Below are positions 55,412-64,000 of a stretch of DNA of 64,000 bases, in pieces (the stretch's first letter is position 1; the number at the start of each line of letters is the position of its first letter). The position numbers and the translations under genes are program-made. The notes beneath the pieces are model-generated. The model had not been told where the DNA came from. It worked only from the letters and a program-made list of their open reading frames with translations, and did no database searches. Origin of the DNA: Leptasterias polaris (lineage: Eukaryota; Echinodermata; Asteroidea; Forcipulatida; Asteriidae); assembly GCA_037783415.1 (NCBI GenBank), contig JAZGTN010000037.1:1364001-1428000 (forward strand). The letters are read 5' to 3'.

Positions 55412-57336
55412 TCACGTCAAAACACAGTCTAGTCTATACTAGTACTACACGCTCAGACTTCATGACTTACAGTCATGCGCGCGTACAGTGAGTACATTTT
55501 GTACAGTGTACACATACGTGTACAGTCAACTGTCGTTTCATGATGTTTCGTGCAGCAGCCATTTAAAATCCTCGGTTACAGTTACAAAACTTGACAAATT
55601 TAGCTCTTTAGAGAACATTCCTCTATCAACAGTGCCCACATACATCACCACCCGAGAAGGAGACCAATTTAGTTCAATGACATTTTGGTAAGTTACGTTA
55701 TAAAATGTTATTCTTGATGGTGTAGCTACGTAGTTTACTTCATTTCAAATGACGGATAAGTGACCGATAAACTTAGTGCTGCATCTAATTCGTGAAAACA
55801 ATGTTGTTGTTTTTTCCCCAATAACTGATGAAGATTTGCTACAATTACACTTCATGGCATTAACTGATCGGATAATGTTTGTCGAGTAGGACCTGTTTGG
55901 TTGAATTTTGTTGTTAATTGGCAGTCACCAAAGTTGTGCACTGTTTTTTTAAATAATCCTACCCAATAAATATTGTGTTTTATTAGTTAACAGTGACACT
56001 GTCACTGACAGTAACACAACACTCTATGTCTGTAGTATTAATTAACAGATTAAATTTAAAGTTCCATTTGCTGAATATGCTGATTATGCTGATGCACTGT
56101 ATTTTTGTAATACACTGTTCTTTTGAATAATTTGTTGGTGTATTTTCTTTTCAAGTAATGTTTTTACTATTTAGATTTGTTATTAATTTTAACAACTAAA
56201 TTATTAATATAAATATGAATAAAGTAGTAGGCCTAATATTTTTCTGAAGGAAAATACATTATGTGATTCTGACTTTTTACATTAAATGCAATGAAATTAC
56301 ATAAATTAAAACAGGGGGCAGTAGTGAGTGACAAACTAGTGGTGATGTGTATTACATGTGTACTCATTGTTGCATCAACAAAACGTCAGTGGGGTACCAG
56401 TACCACCATGTCGAGGGCTTTGCTTGAGGATTGGACTAGTACAGTAGTATTCATCAACTTTGTTAAACATTCATTGTTTTATTTTATCTTTTTTTTAAGG
56501 ATGCATATGCACAGTTGGAGGGGAGACTTTTGTTTTAGAACCACCTCGACACAAGGCTGAGTTGGTCTCCAACGAGACAAAAGGGTACTTGAAAACTGCA
56601 TAAATATATAAGGTAGGTCCCTATGAATTACAATAAAACTGTTCATTTATCAAAACGTTTAGACTGACTACCCATAGTCTAGAACTGGCTACTTTTTAAT
56701 AACATTACTTTCCACAATTTACAAGACATCCAACACTAATAAGTGGTGAACTGGAGCCTGGGGAGGCCAAAGACAATCCAATGTTGACATTTGTTATTAT
56801 TTTCAAGGAGGAAGAGGAAGAAAAATCTTCAAAGGTAGTTGGAAAAAATATCATAAAACCATCCAATCCCGTAAAAAGTAAAACTTTTGTTTGTTTGAAA
56901 TACAATGATAATCCATATGGTGCTTAACTATGGAGAGTTTCATTGACTATTTGATTATACTGATATCAATACTCACAACATTAAACAATTTCTCATTTCA
57001 GTTACAAGGCATACACGAATCTGCAGAGGCAATCACATTGTGAGAAAATCTTTGGTGTGATAACCAGTTTCTTCAAAGCAAAACCTGTCGTCGGCTCTTT
57101 TAAAAAAGGATACAAGAACTCGTCAGTAGAGAATATACCACCTGTGATTCAGCAGAATAAATATCACCTGTGATTATGTTGGTATAAACCAACTCTAACT
57201 GCAGGGAACGATTTCATCCAGCAATTTTGCATAGCAAAATATTTAGACTGAACTTGTTTTGTGCACACTGAATGCTAATATTGAGTAGCAACTCCTGATT
57301 TTTGAGTAACAACTGATGCATTTTGTGTAGCAATAG
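55412..57336 (+). other. Interior of the palindrome-ladder element, possible spliced transcript
   Basis: A 67-codon frame without a proper in-frame upstream ATG ends at a GTAAGT donor (55689). A segment 56502-56612 is bounded by a T-rich AAG acceptor and a GTAGGT donor but has stops in all frames. After CAG at 57001 a frame is open from 57003 to a TGA near 57172, beginning YKAYTNLQRQSHCEK. The pieces could form a low-coding RNA or parts of a gene; no domain is recognised. Confidence 0.25.
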
Positions 57337-57492
57337 ACCGATCCATTAAGCCCCGCCTCCTTACGAGTTGACCAATAACAGCCGCGAAACCTGATCACCG
57401 TTAGTGCAAAGATCACCAAACGGCTCAAATGGTGAGAAGATTTCGCGGTTGTGATTGGTCAATGAGAAATGGGCGTGGCTTAATGGATCAGT
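57337..57492. repeat. Small MITE with ACCGATCCATTAAGCC ends
   Basis: ACCGATCCATTAAGCCCCGCC at left and the inverse (GGCGTGGCTTAATGGATCAGT) at right, with inner arms sharing 'ttgaccaataacagccgcgaaa' and its inverse. It is 156 bp in total. Confidence 0.8.
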
Positions 57493-58299
57493 GTATTCCG
57501 TTTGCTATACAAGGGAAATCGTTCACTGAACTGTCAAAGTAACAGCTAGCAAACTGGTGTCCTTATTTTGTTTGCCACTAAACAACAGCTGAAAAACATT
57601 AGAAAAAGTTAGAAAACTCACCATTAGCCTAAATGTAGACAGATATAATGGTGTATCATTATTGAGTGAGTCAACGTTTTTAATTTTTACATTAACGCTT
57701 TCCTCCAATTTTATGAGATGAGTTCATCGTTAACTTTTTCAATTTTGAGGAAAACAAATATATTTATAAGCACTTTCTTTGTATTGTTTTACAAATCAAG
57801 GTTGTATACTTTTAGCTAATTGTTATTCCATTTTTAAGTGATTCAATTTGTGATAGATTCATTGTGCCACAGTATTACTTTTATTGCATCTTTTACTCTA
57901 TTGTCAAAGTATGTTAGTTTCATTCTAAAAGACAGTCATCCTACTCCAGAGTTCAGAAAGCAGAACTAATCTTTACAAATGTCTTTGAGGACTGCCTCAA
58001 GGTTTGTTGATTTTTTAAAGTTGTGTATTCTTGAAGGTTCCAGTGCAAGGTATAATTTTTAGTTTCTAAGGTTATTTATGTTGTTTGTACTTTTATTTGA
58101 ATAAAAAGTTTTATGTTTCATGAACTGATCGGTTTTCTTGACAAAAACAGTAAATAATATTGTTTACCCTTACACCGATGTGCATTAAGCACTCCATACT
58201 TCCCCGAGTTCTATGAAAAAAATCCACAGGATTTGTTTTTTCATTTAAAAAGTATACGTGACGCCCCAGACATTTTTATTTAGCTCGTCTTCAATACTT
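57493..58299. other. Non-coding interior sequence
   Basis: No gene or repeat is recognised. AT-rich with an AATAAAAAG near 58099. Confidence 0.4.
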
Positions 58300-58703
58300 G
58301 ATTCTCGCATAATAATAATAAAGACTTGTTATGCGCACATATCCACCCTGCTGGGTGTTCAAGGCGCAGTAAATCAAAAACAAACAAAAGAAACGGATAC
58401 AACTAAATTATTCCTTGAAAACCTGTGACATAAGATAAGGTTTGAGAAGTGATTTAAATTTTGTGGTACAAAGACAACATCAAAGATTATGTGGTAGAGA
58501 GTTCCAGATGCATGGGGCGCAGCTGCAGAAAAAGACCTGTCACCCCAGGAGTGTTGAGACTTGGGTTCCTTGAGAAGAAGCATAGTACTGGATCGAAGAT
58601 CCCTTGACGGAGTGTAAACTTGAAGTAGTTCTGAGATATAGTGGGGAGCCTTGCCGTTAAGTGCTTTGTGGACAATGAGCATCAGCTTGAAGATGACACG
58701 CAC
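58300..58703 (-). mobile_element. 5'-truncated non-LTR retrotransposon (CR1/L2-like) 3' end
   Basis: The minus strand encodes the typical last segment of the reverse-transcriptase ORF: FKLMLIVHKALNGKAPHYISELL, then YTPSRDLRSS, then WGDRSFSAAAP. After a frame loss it reaches a short 3' UTR and a TTATTATTAT tail at about 58310-58320. It is a dead 5'-truncated copy nested in the larger element. Confidence 0.8.
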
Positions 58704-59261
58704 AGGGAGAACCTTGTATTAACTGACAAACCTTTTAGCTTTTCAGTCACATATTTAGTGCGTTCCGCGGGTCCTATTTTCTTTTATTTTTTGCATGTCC
58801 TTAAAAAATACCCCTCTTCGATGCATTTATCAAACAAAATCAAATTGTTTTTCTCGGGCACACAATGGTTTTAATCTCATCCATGACTTTCTTCCACACG
58901 GCTACGTAAGATTTCACCCTTTCCTCTATGTTCAGCTAACCGGATTATAATATAATGTTGGATGCTGCTGCTGTTGGACCTGGACATTAACAATACACTC
59001 ATTGCTCAAGATTAAAACCATAAGAGTAGCCAAGCAGAGGATCGTAGGACACTCAATTCACAACTTGAAAAACACTGCAAAAAGGGACCGCGGTCTATAC
59101 TTTCACACGTTTTTACATACATGTACATGTACATGTACATGTATGTACATCGTATAATGCATACATGTTCATGTGTATATGTACATGTGCAGCTCGCAGA
59201 AAGTAGACTGTGAGCCCGGTGATCTGAGCGTGTAGACTGTGCCGGATGTTATAACATGAAT
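58704..59261. other. Non-coding interior sequence
   Basis: Contains an ACATGT microsatellite (59113-59152). No gene is seen. Confidence 0.4.
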
Positions 59262-59903
59262 ATTTAGAGTATTGGGGCGTGGCTATACACTCAATTTACA
59301 TATAACACCATTATTTACAGCGCACAGTCATTATTTATTATATCATAGCCTCGTCCGCGTAGTTGTAAAGTAATAGTTTTCTTTATTTATATATAAATGT
59401 GTGGTTCAAAATTCTTTATTTACAAATAAATTTTGGCAGCCGATATTATTTATATATAAGTATAATGATCCGCAAAATTATATGTATATAATGAAAGCTG
59501 CCTAACAATTATTTATTATATAATTGCATGTGTAAAATAAATTATTTACATATAAATTTTGTCAGTCGCCATTATTTATATATAAGTGTAATGATCCGTT
59601 AAATTATATATATATAATGAAAGTTGTCCAGAAATTATATACATATAATTGCATGTGCAAAGTTAATTATTTATATATAAAAATCTATCCGTCGACATTA
59701 TTTGTAAATAATGAAATTGTGTTTAAGATTATATATATATAATGAAAGCTTTCATACGATTATATATAAACAATTGTGTGGTACAAAACTGATTATTTGT
59801 AAATAAAGATTAAATAATGGTTAAATAATGAATTATATATTATATAATGAATTATTTGTAAATAATTGCGTTAAATAATAAGTTTACACTTGGCGCCTCA
59901 TAG
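59262..59903. repeat. Right TIR of palindrome-ladder element
   Basis: Inverse of 54755-55411 over its whole length, including the spacers and the 'ccgcgtagttgtaaagtaatag' segment, with few differences. The outer end is CTTGGCGCCTCATAG followed by TTTA. Confidence 0.85.
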
Positions 59904-59907
59904 TTTA

Positions 59908-60509
59908 CTGCACTTACTTGAAGCTACTCTGTACATTTTGACTTTAAGTTCATCTCATTGTTCATAGAGGCTCTGATCTGGTTTCCATTTCCTACTCGAT
60001 CCTACGTGTAAATACCTTGAATTACCTGAAAGAAACAGGGGATCAGGGACAGCATTCACAGATAGTCTGACGTCATCGTTTCAAGCTGCGCAGTGCCGGC
60101 CACGTATGTGAGTATAATGTTCTCAGAATTATAGGTTCACGGGGACTTCCCAATAGTTAGTGCTGATTGCGCAAGGTTCAAATTGCGCACTTCACAGCTT
60201 CATATCGACAGTGTGATGTCTCCAAAGTGTATAGCTTATAACTATGGACTTTATCTCCACGACCATAAGTGTCAGTGATTGTCTTTGCCGCCTCTTTTAA
60301 CTTCTCGTCTGTCATTGAATGACTGTGGAGAATACCAGGTAAGTCTTATTCGCTTCATCAGTGGTTTAGACTTGGGCCAAACTGACATTTAAAAAAAATA
60401 TTTATTATAATTTTGTTTAAATTATTTGTTTGGGGGTAGGCAGGGGCAAAGAGATTTGGGCAGCCTTTAATGTATATTGGGAGAGGGAGGGGCAAGAGGT
60501 GATGCCAAG
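59908..60509 (+). other. Possible first exon and 5' region of the nuclease-NTPase gene
   Basis: GAATACCAG followed by GTAAGTC at 60340 is a consensus 5' splice site. The sequence before it has no long frame. It may be a non-coding first exon for the gene starting at 62021. Otherwise no gene is seen. Confidence 0.3.
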
Positions 60510-61300
60510 GGTTCTGAGCGGGTGATGGTGGTGGTGGTTGTGGGGAAGGGGGGGGGGGGGTGGATTCCACTTTCCTTCGCTTGTAATGCCTGTGCTGATC
60601 TTTTCTCACTGCAAACTTACGTGTACAAACCTAAAAGAGGCTTGCGCGTATTTTGTACTCCTGAACGATTTTAACATTTTCAACTGCAAACTATTTCGCA
60701 ATCTTCTGTAAGACGATTATTAAAGATAATTGTTGAATGCCAAGACGCTCTCTTTGAGCGGAAATACACAATACATCTTAGTACTTTACCTTGTCTTTCT
60801 ACTAGTTTTTGTTCGACCTGGAACAATAAGGCATCTTTAACGCCAGCGAGCCATTCTGTCCTTAAACGTTGGTTGGTTGCCACAAAATACTCTGGAATAA
60901 TATACGGCCAGTCCATTTCTGTAAACACTGAGAGACGACATGTTCTTTAGGCAATTCCGATTTAACGAAAATCAACGTTAGACATGAGTTTTTCAAGAAT
61001 TATAATTGTAAATTGATTGGTCTCAAGTTAATTTTGGTATTTTGCAGAAGGATACAAAGAACAACTATTAAGTTTGATTTTAGTCTGAAAGCTTACTGAT
61101 TATGAAGTTTATACTAGATTTTTTTTAAAATGTGAAATATATCCCTCTGAAATGAAGTCATATCAAGAAAACTGTATTTAAGAACCTTAAATACAGTCAA
61201 CTGCTGATTGGTTATTAGAACCGAAATTAAGACCAACGTGTTTACATGCTGAAAATTGTGTATGGTTTTTCATTTTGTCTCCTAACTCACAACGGATTTA
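60510..61300. repeat. Duplicated block, copy 2 (with 52260-53250)
   Basis: Collinear with 52260-53250. On the minus strand a frame reads through about 60925-60795 (MDWPYIIPEYF...EQKLVERQ), bounded by TTTACAG and CAAGGTAAAG like an intact exon. The protein family is not recognised. In copy 1 the same stretch is interrupted. Confidence 0.75.
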
Positions 61301-61340
61301 AGCCAATTTTGTTTAAACAGTCATTCCTTTCATTTCAGAG

Positions 61341-61625
61341 AAAGGACATGCTGTTAGCCCACCCCTATAATATTGTGGACGTGGCCCACAGTCCTGTGTG
61401 GAAAGTTTGGGGGTTTCCCCCACCAGGCAGATCAGGCAAACCTTATGGAGACCACGGAAAAAACAAAAAAGGAAAACAAAATGTCACCGCATGGAATTTC
61501 TAAAGACCGGGGTGCTCCAAAAGGAAATTAGTGTACAAAGTCTATGGGAAACTGTGAAGTGCATGCAGGGACAAATGAAAAAACAAAAGAGTGCTTCACA
61601 AGGATGCATTTTTGAGAATACATAA
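61341..61625 (+). pseudogene. Degenerate BED-finger-like exon
   Basis: After a T-rich CTTTCATTTCAG acceptor, one frame gives HSPVWKVWGFPPPGRSGKP and stops at 61501. Another frame continues with VKCMQG and spaced residues typical of the second half of a BED zinc finger (as in ZBED/hAT proteins). The cysteines expected of an intact finger are absent from any single frame, so it looks dead. The assignment is tentative. Confidence 0.35.
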
Positions 61626-62020
61626 ATCTTTATGTTTTGAACTTGTTAGTATGTTTATGAATCCCCATTTATTGCGGTATAGGGATGAAGTTCAATAGAA
61701 AAATCTGAAGATAATTAAAATAATTTTAGCCGCATACTTCTCGCCCAGAACTAGAAGGGCATACCCAACATTTTGAAGAGTGATTATAAGGCCATCTTTA
61801 TAGCGCCCTCTTTTAAATATTTACCGTAAAAAGGGGAAACACACCGGGAGTCCCCTATAATTATGACTCGGTGCACACTGTACCAGAGCCAACTAGAGGA
61901 GTCACCTTCTGTTGTTTTTGTTTCTTAAAGTTGTTCCTGATAGTTAAAGGGAGTCTTTCGCACCATTCAGATGTTTAATAATTGTGTTTAATTTTTTCCT
62001 TCTTTGTAGTTACCATCACC
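61626..62020 (+). other. Non-coding, with 3' splice site before the next gene
   Basis: No gene. It ends in a pyrimidine-rich TTTTTTCCTTCTTTGTAG at 61992-62009 followed by TTACCATCACC and an ATG. This suggests the coding start lies in an internal exon of a spliced mRNA. Confidence 0.5.
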
Positions 62021-64000
62021 ATGTCTTCAATCATTGATCTCGAACAGCCTGTGTCATGCCCAGCGTGCTTTGCTAAGGACCCTGTGGTGGCGCATCTCGA
62101 CCCGTTGGATACCCATAATTTGAGTATTACTCTACCTAGTTCAGGAGAGACGATTTCCTTCAAAGACGCAACAAGGACTTTCCTTGAGGACTACTACCCG
62201 GACTTAGACCGCACCACTTACCGCGTTCCTGCTGCACTATTTTACGACCACAGGGGGGATCTCGACTTGGCAACGAATGAGGAAGTATTGAGCGATGTGA
62301 CTCTCAGTAGAGCCAGAGGGTCTGCTAAGAGAGCCGCAGTTGAAGTGGTTAAAGACCGCTTCCAGAAAGACGCCGTGGAGAAGGTGGTCCAATGTTTCCA
62401 CTCATGGGGCTGTGGACATGGGGAAGGCATGCTGATTCTCAGTGAGTATAAGATGCAGGACTATCTACGCAATGTGAAAACAGGCAGTAAGAATCGGAAG
62501 AAAATGGTCGGCGACCATGACGTCATGGTGATTCACCTCAACACTGCAGTCACATTCGTTCAAGTCAAGAGTGTCCAAGAAACCAGCGCCTGGAAAACCA
62601 TGCGTGGGAAGATACGAAGCGCATTCGAACAAGTCGCTAAAGATGAGAAAGCCTTCCGCGAGCTGAATGCTGACCTGGACTTCAATTCAACGGTGCCAGT
62701 CGTTGGGTTTGTTGCGCTTCCTGAACTGACACACGATCACTTAGTGAGAATGGGTGTGTGTGCAAAACACAAAAGACGAGTGCTGACGATGGAACATTTA
62801 GAGTCTTCTTCAGAATTTTACCAGTGGGTCAGGAATCATTACAGCGAACAGTTCCAGCAGCGGAGAGGAGCCCTGCCTTTTGGCTTAGAGAACTACAAGG
62901 AGTTGTGCGGGAGATATGTTGGACTGGCGTCCGTTGTACGGATTCGAACTCTACCGGACGCCATCAAGAAAACCAGTGCTAAGATCGGGAAAATTCTGTT
63001 GACACCTGAACAGAATGAGATGATCAGAGGTGGCAATCGACGGCAAGTCATCTTAGGAGAGTACGGTACGGGAAAATCGTTGGTCTTAGCAAAAATGACC
63101 GAGAAGATAGTAGCGAGTGGCGAAGGATTACCCATTAACTTGGATAGGATCGTCTTCGTTGTGTCATGTACTAGTGTGTCTCACACTCGCACAATGGGTC
63201 GTGTGCGTCGCTCTCCCAGCCATCTGGTCTCACACTTTCGGAACTTGTTCTCGGAGCCAATGTCATCTTCCATCAAGATCATGTCAATAGCTGATCTTTT
63301 CCGCTACTGCATACCTGATGCTGATCCGTACTCTCAGTATCTCAGCCCCGCAATGATGACACAGCTCACGAGAAGGATCATATCAATGCACCCAGATGCT
63401 TCTGTTCATGTTATGTGGGATGAGGTCCCATTTATACCTGGCTGGAACTGGAGACCACTTAAAGATCTTGGGGAGGAATACCCAGGGACTTTTATCTGGG
63501 TAACCATAGCAACAGGTACATACATCACTGGGAATTCCGGGGAGCCCACCGCTTCCGTTGTGAACAAACTCCCACCAAACTTTGTGTTGTCGCAGCTAAC
63601 CAGGTGTATGCGAATGACGCGGAACGGTTTCCGGTTTTACCAGGCCTTGCAGATTTATCTTGGTGACAAAGGATGCTGCTCAACGGCAAGTGGAAATGCA
63701 GTTGACGGGTGTGTTCCCCAGTGGTACCCCCTACAGAATTGCTTCTGTGGAATCACCAACCCTCTGAGTTGTACATGTATTCACGCTCGTCTTATCCACA
63801 TACTTAAGCATGTATGGGGGCTTCTAAAGAACATCGACCCATCATTGGTTTCCTTTGTCTTACGTGACAGTAAGGACCAAGTTGATCGCTTCCTTATGGG
63901 TGCTGTGAGAGACGCTTGTGAAGCGTTAGGAATCCCGGCCGATTTTCTGCCAACATCTGATAATGATAGTCAACACCTCAATCATTCAACCCCAGAGGCG
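62021..64000 (+). CDS. Large PD-(D/E)xK-like nuclease plus P-loop NTPase protein (5' part)
   Basis: Open without a stop for 660 codons from ATG 62021 to the window edge. Near the N-terminus are Cys pairs (SCPAC). Residues ~163-185 read VGDHDVMVIHL, then FVQVKS, with D165/D167 and Q181-x-K183. This resembles a Mrr/NERD-type PD-(D/E)xK nuclease with a Q-for-E site. A P-loop GEYGTGKS lies at 346-353, a Walker-B-like VMWDE at D467/E468, and TRCMRMTRN near 528-535 resembles the Arg motif of superfamily-1 helicases. The order nuclease then helicase-like NTPase recalls NERD/Schlafen-type enzymes; function (DNA or RNA processing, possibly defence) is inferred. The start is supported by the splice acceptor 11 bp upstream. 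Confidence 0.75.
   Translation, partial: MSSIIDLEQPVSCPACFAKDPVVAHLDPLDTHNLSITLPSSGETISFKDATRTFLEDYYPDLDRTTYRVPAALFYDHRGDLDLATNEEVLSDVTLSRARGSAKRAAVEVVKDRFQKDAVEKVVQCFHSWGCGHGEGMLILSEYKMQDYLRNVKTGSKNRKKMVGDHDVMVIHLNTAVTFVQVKSVQETSAWKTMRGKIRSAFEQVAKDEKAFRELNADLDFNSTVPVVGFVALPELTHDHLVRMGVCAKHKRRVLTMEHLESSSEFYQWVRNHYSEQFQQRRGALPFGLENYKELCGRYVGLASVVRIRTLPDAIKKTSAKIGKILLTPEQNEMIRGGNRRQVILGEYGTGKSLVLAKMTEKIVASGEGLPINLDRIVFVVSCTSVSHTRTMGRVRRSPSHLVSHFRNLFSEPMSSSIKIMSIADLFRYCIPDADPYSQYLSPAMMTQLTRRIISMHPDASVHVMWDEVPFIPGWNWRPLKDLGEEYPGTFIWVTIATGTYITGNSGEPTASVVNKLPPNFVLSQLTRCMRMTRNGFRFYQALQIYLGDKGCCSTASGNAVDGCVPQWYPLQNCFCGITNPLSCTCIHARLIHILKHVWGLLKNIDPSLVSFVLRDSKDQVDRFLMGAVRDACEALGIPADFLPTSDNDSQHLNHSTPEA

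Larger units (their letters stand above)
54755..59903. mobile_element. 5.1-kb element with ~650-bp palindrome-ladder TIRs
   Basis: The ends are CTATGAGGCGCCAAG and the inverse CTTGGCGCCTCATAG, flanked by TTTA at 54751-54754 and 59904-59907. Inverted repeats run over 54755-55411 and 59262-59903. No known transposase is recognised inside. Splice-site-like sequences occur (GTAAGT at 55689, AAG at 56501, GTAGGT at 56613, CAG at 57001), and one 53-codon frame follows the last. A LINE remnant and a small MITE lie inside. The superfamily is not assigned. Confidence 0.8.

Noticed and set aside
60358..60609. Proline-rich minus-strand protein
   Set aside because: The proline run comes from the plus-strand poly-G tract, and the upstream context is a duplicated non-coding block.

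Overview
The window looks like nuclear DNA of a metazoan, probably a marine deuterostome such as an echinoderm. Supporting signs are single-exon GPCR paralogues in tandem, GT-AG introns, a Maverick/Polinton, many TTAA-, TA- and hAT-type foldback elements, a tRNA-derived SINE and a CR1/L2-like LINE end. The taxon is inferred; no species marker is visible. No bacterial features, rRNA genes or CRISPR arrays were seen.

Layout. 1-791: a ~122-bp satellite with a three-unit higher-order pattern. 1.1-16.3 kb: a degenerate tandem array of a GPCR unit (5' module with a poly-G tract, single-exon rhodopsin-class GPCR, 3' flank). It holds three receptor ORFs (3446, 10349, 13549) and one orphan 5' module (15.5-16.25 kb). 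Transposons have broken it up: a TTAA element (4445-5503), a hAT-like element with an 8-bp target duplication (5798-7166) and a second TTAA element (7501-8487). 16.6-18.4 kb: a promoter-like segment and a 142-bp sequence present twice, exactly on either side of a GT-AG intron-like stretch. 18.4-23.4 kb: a SINE, a TA-flanked palindromic minisatellite element and a 2.7-kb element with long inverted ends.

24160-39322 is one complete Polinton: 6-bp target duplication CAAGTA, ~860-bp terminal inverted repeats. Rightward genes are a PC4-like protein, protein-primed DNA polymerase B (broken), a small membrane protein, a packaging ATPase and a conserved ORF (broken). Leftward genes are integrase, penton, a small basic protein, major capsid protein (broken near its C-terminus), adenain-like protease, a spliced unknown gene and a second PC4-like protein. 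Together they form a replication, integration and virion-assembly kit, but the polymerase and capsid breaks mean this copy should not be autonomous unless the breaks are assembly errors.

40.1-47.6 kb: a three-exon, roughly 1,630-residue gene with an XPG/PIN-like nuclease region and a C-terminal CXC (tesmin-like) domain, probably an Academ-like transposase gene or a host copy of one. 47.6-54.7 kb: foldbacks, an LTR-like sequence and duplicated non-coding blocks. 54755-59903: a 5.1-kb element flanked by TTTA, whose ~650-bp inverted ends are a ladder of short A/T palindromes in ~120-bp repeats; no known transposase was recognised in it. 60-64 kb: the duplicated block again, a degenerate BED-finger-like exon, and the 5' part of a large coding region open from 62021 to the window edge that combines a PD-(D/E)xK-like nuclease motif with a P-loop NTPase.
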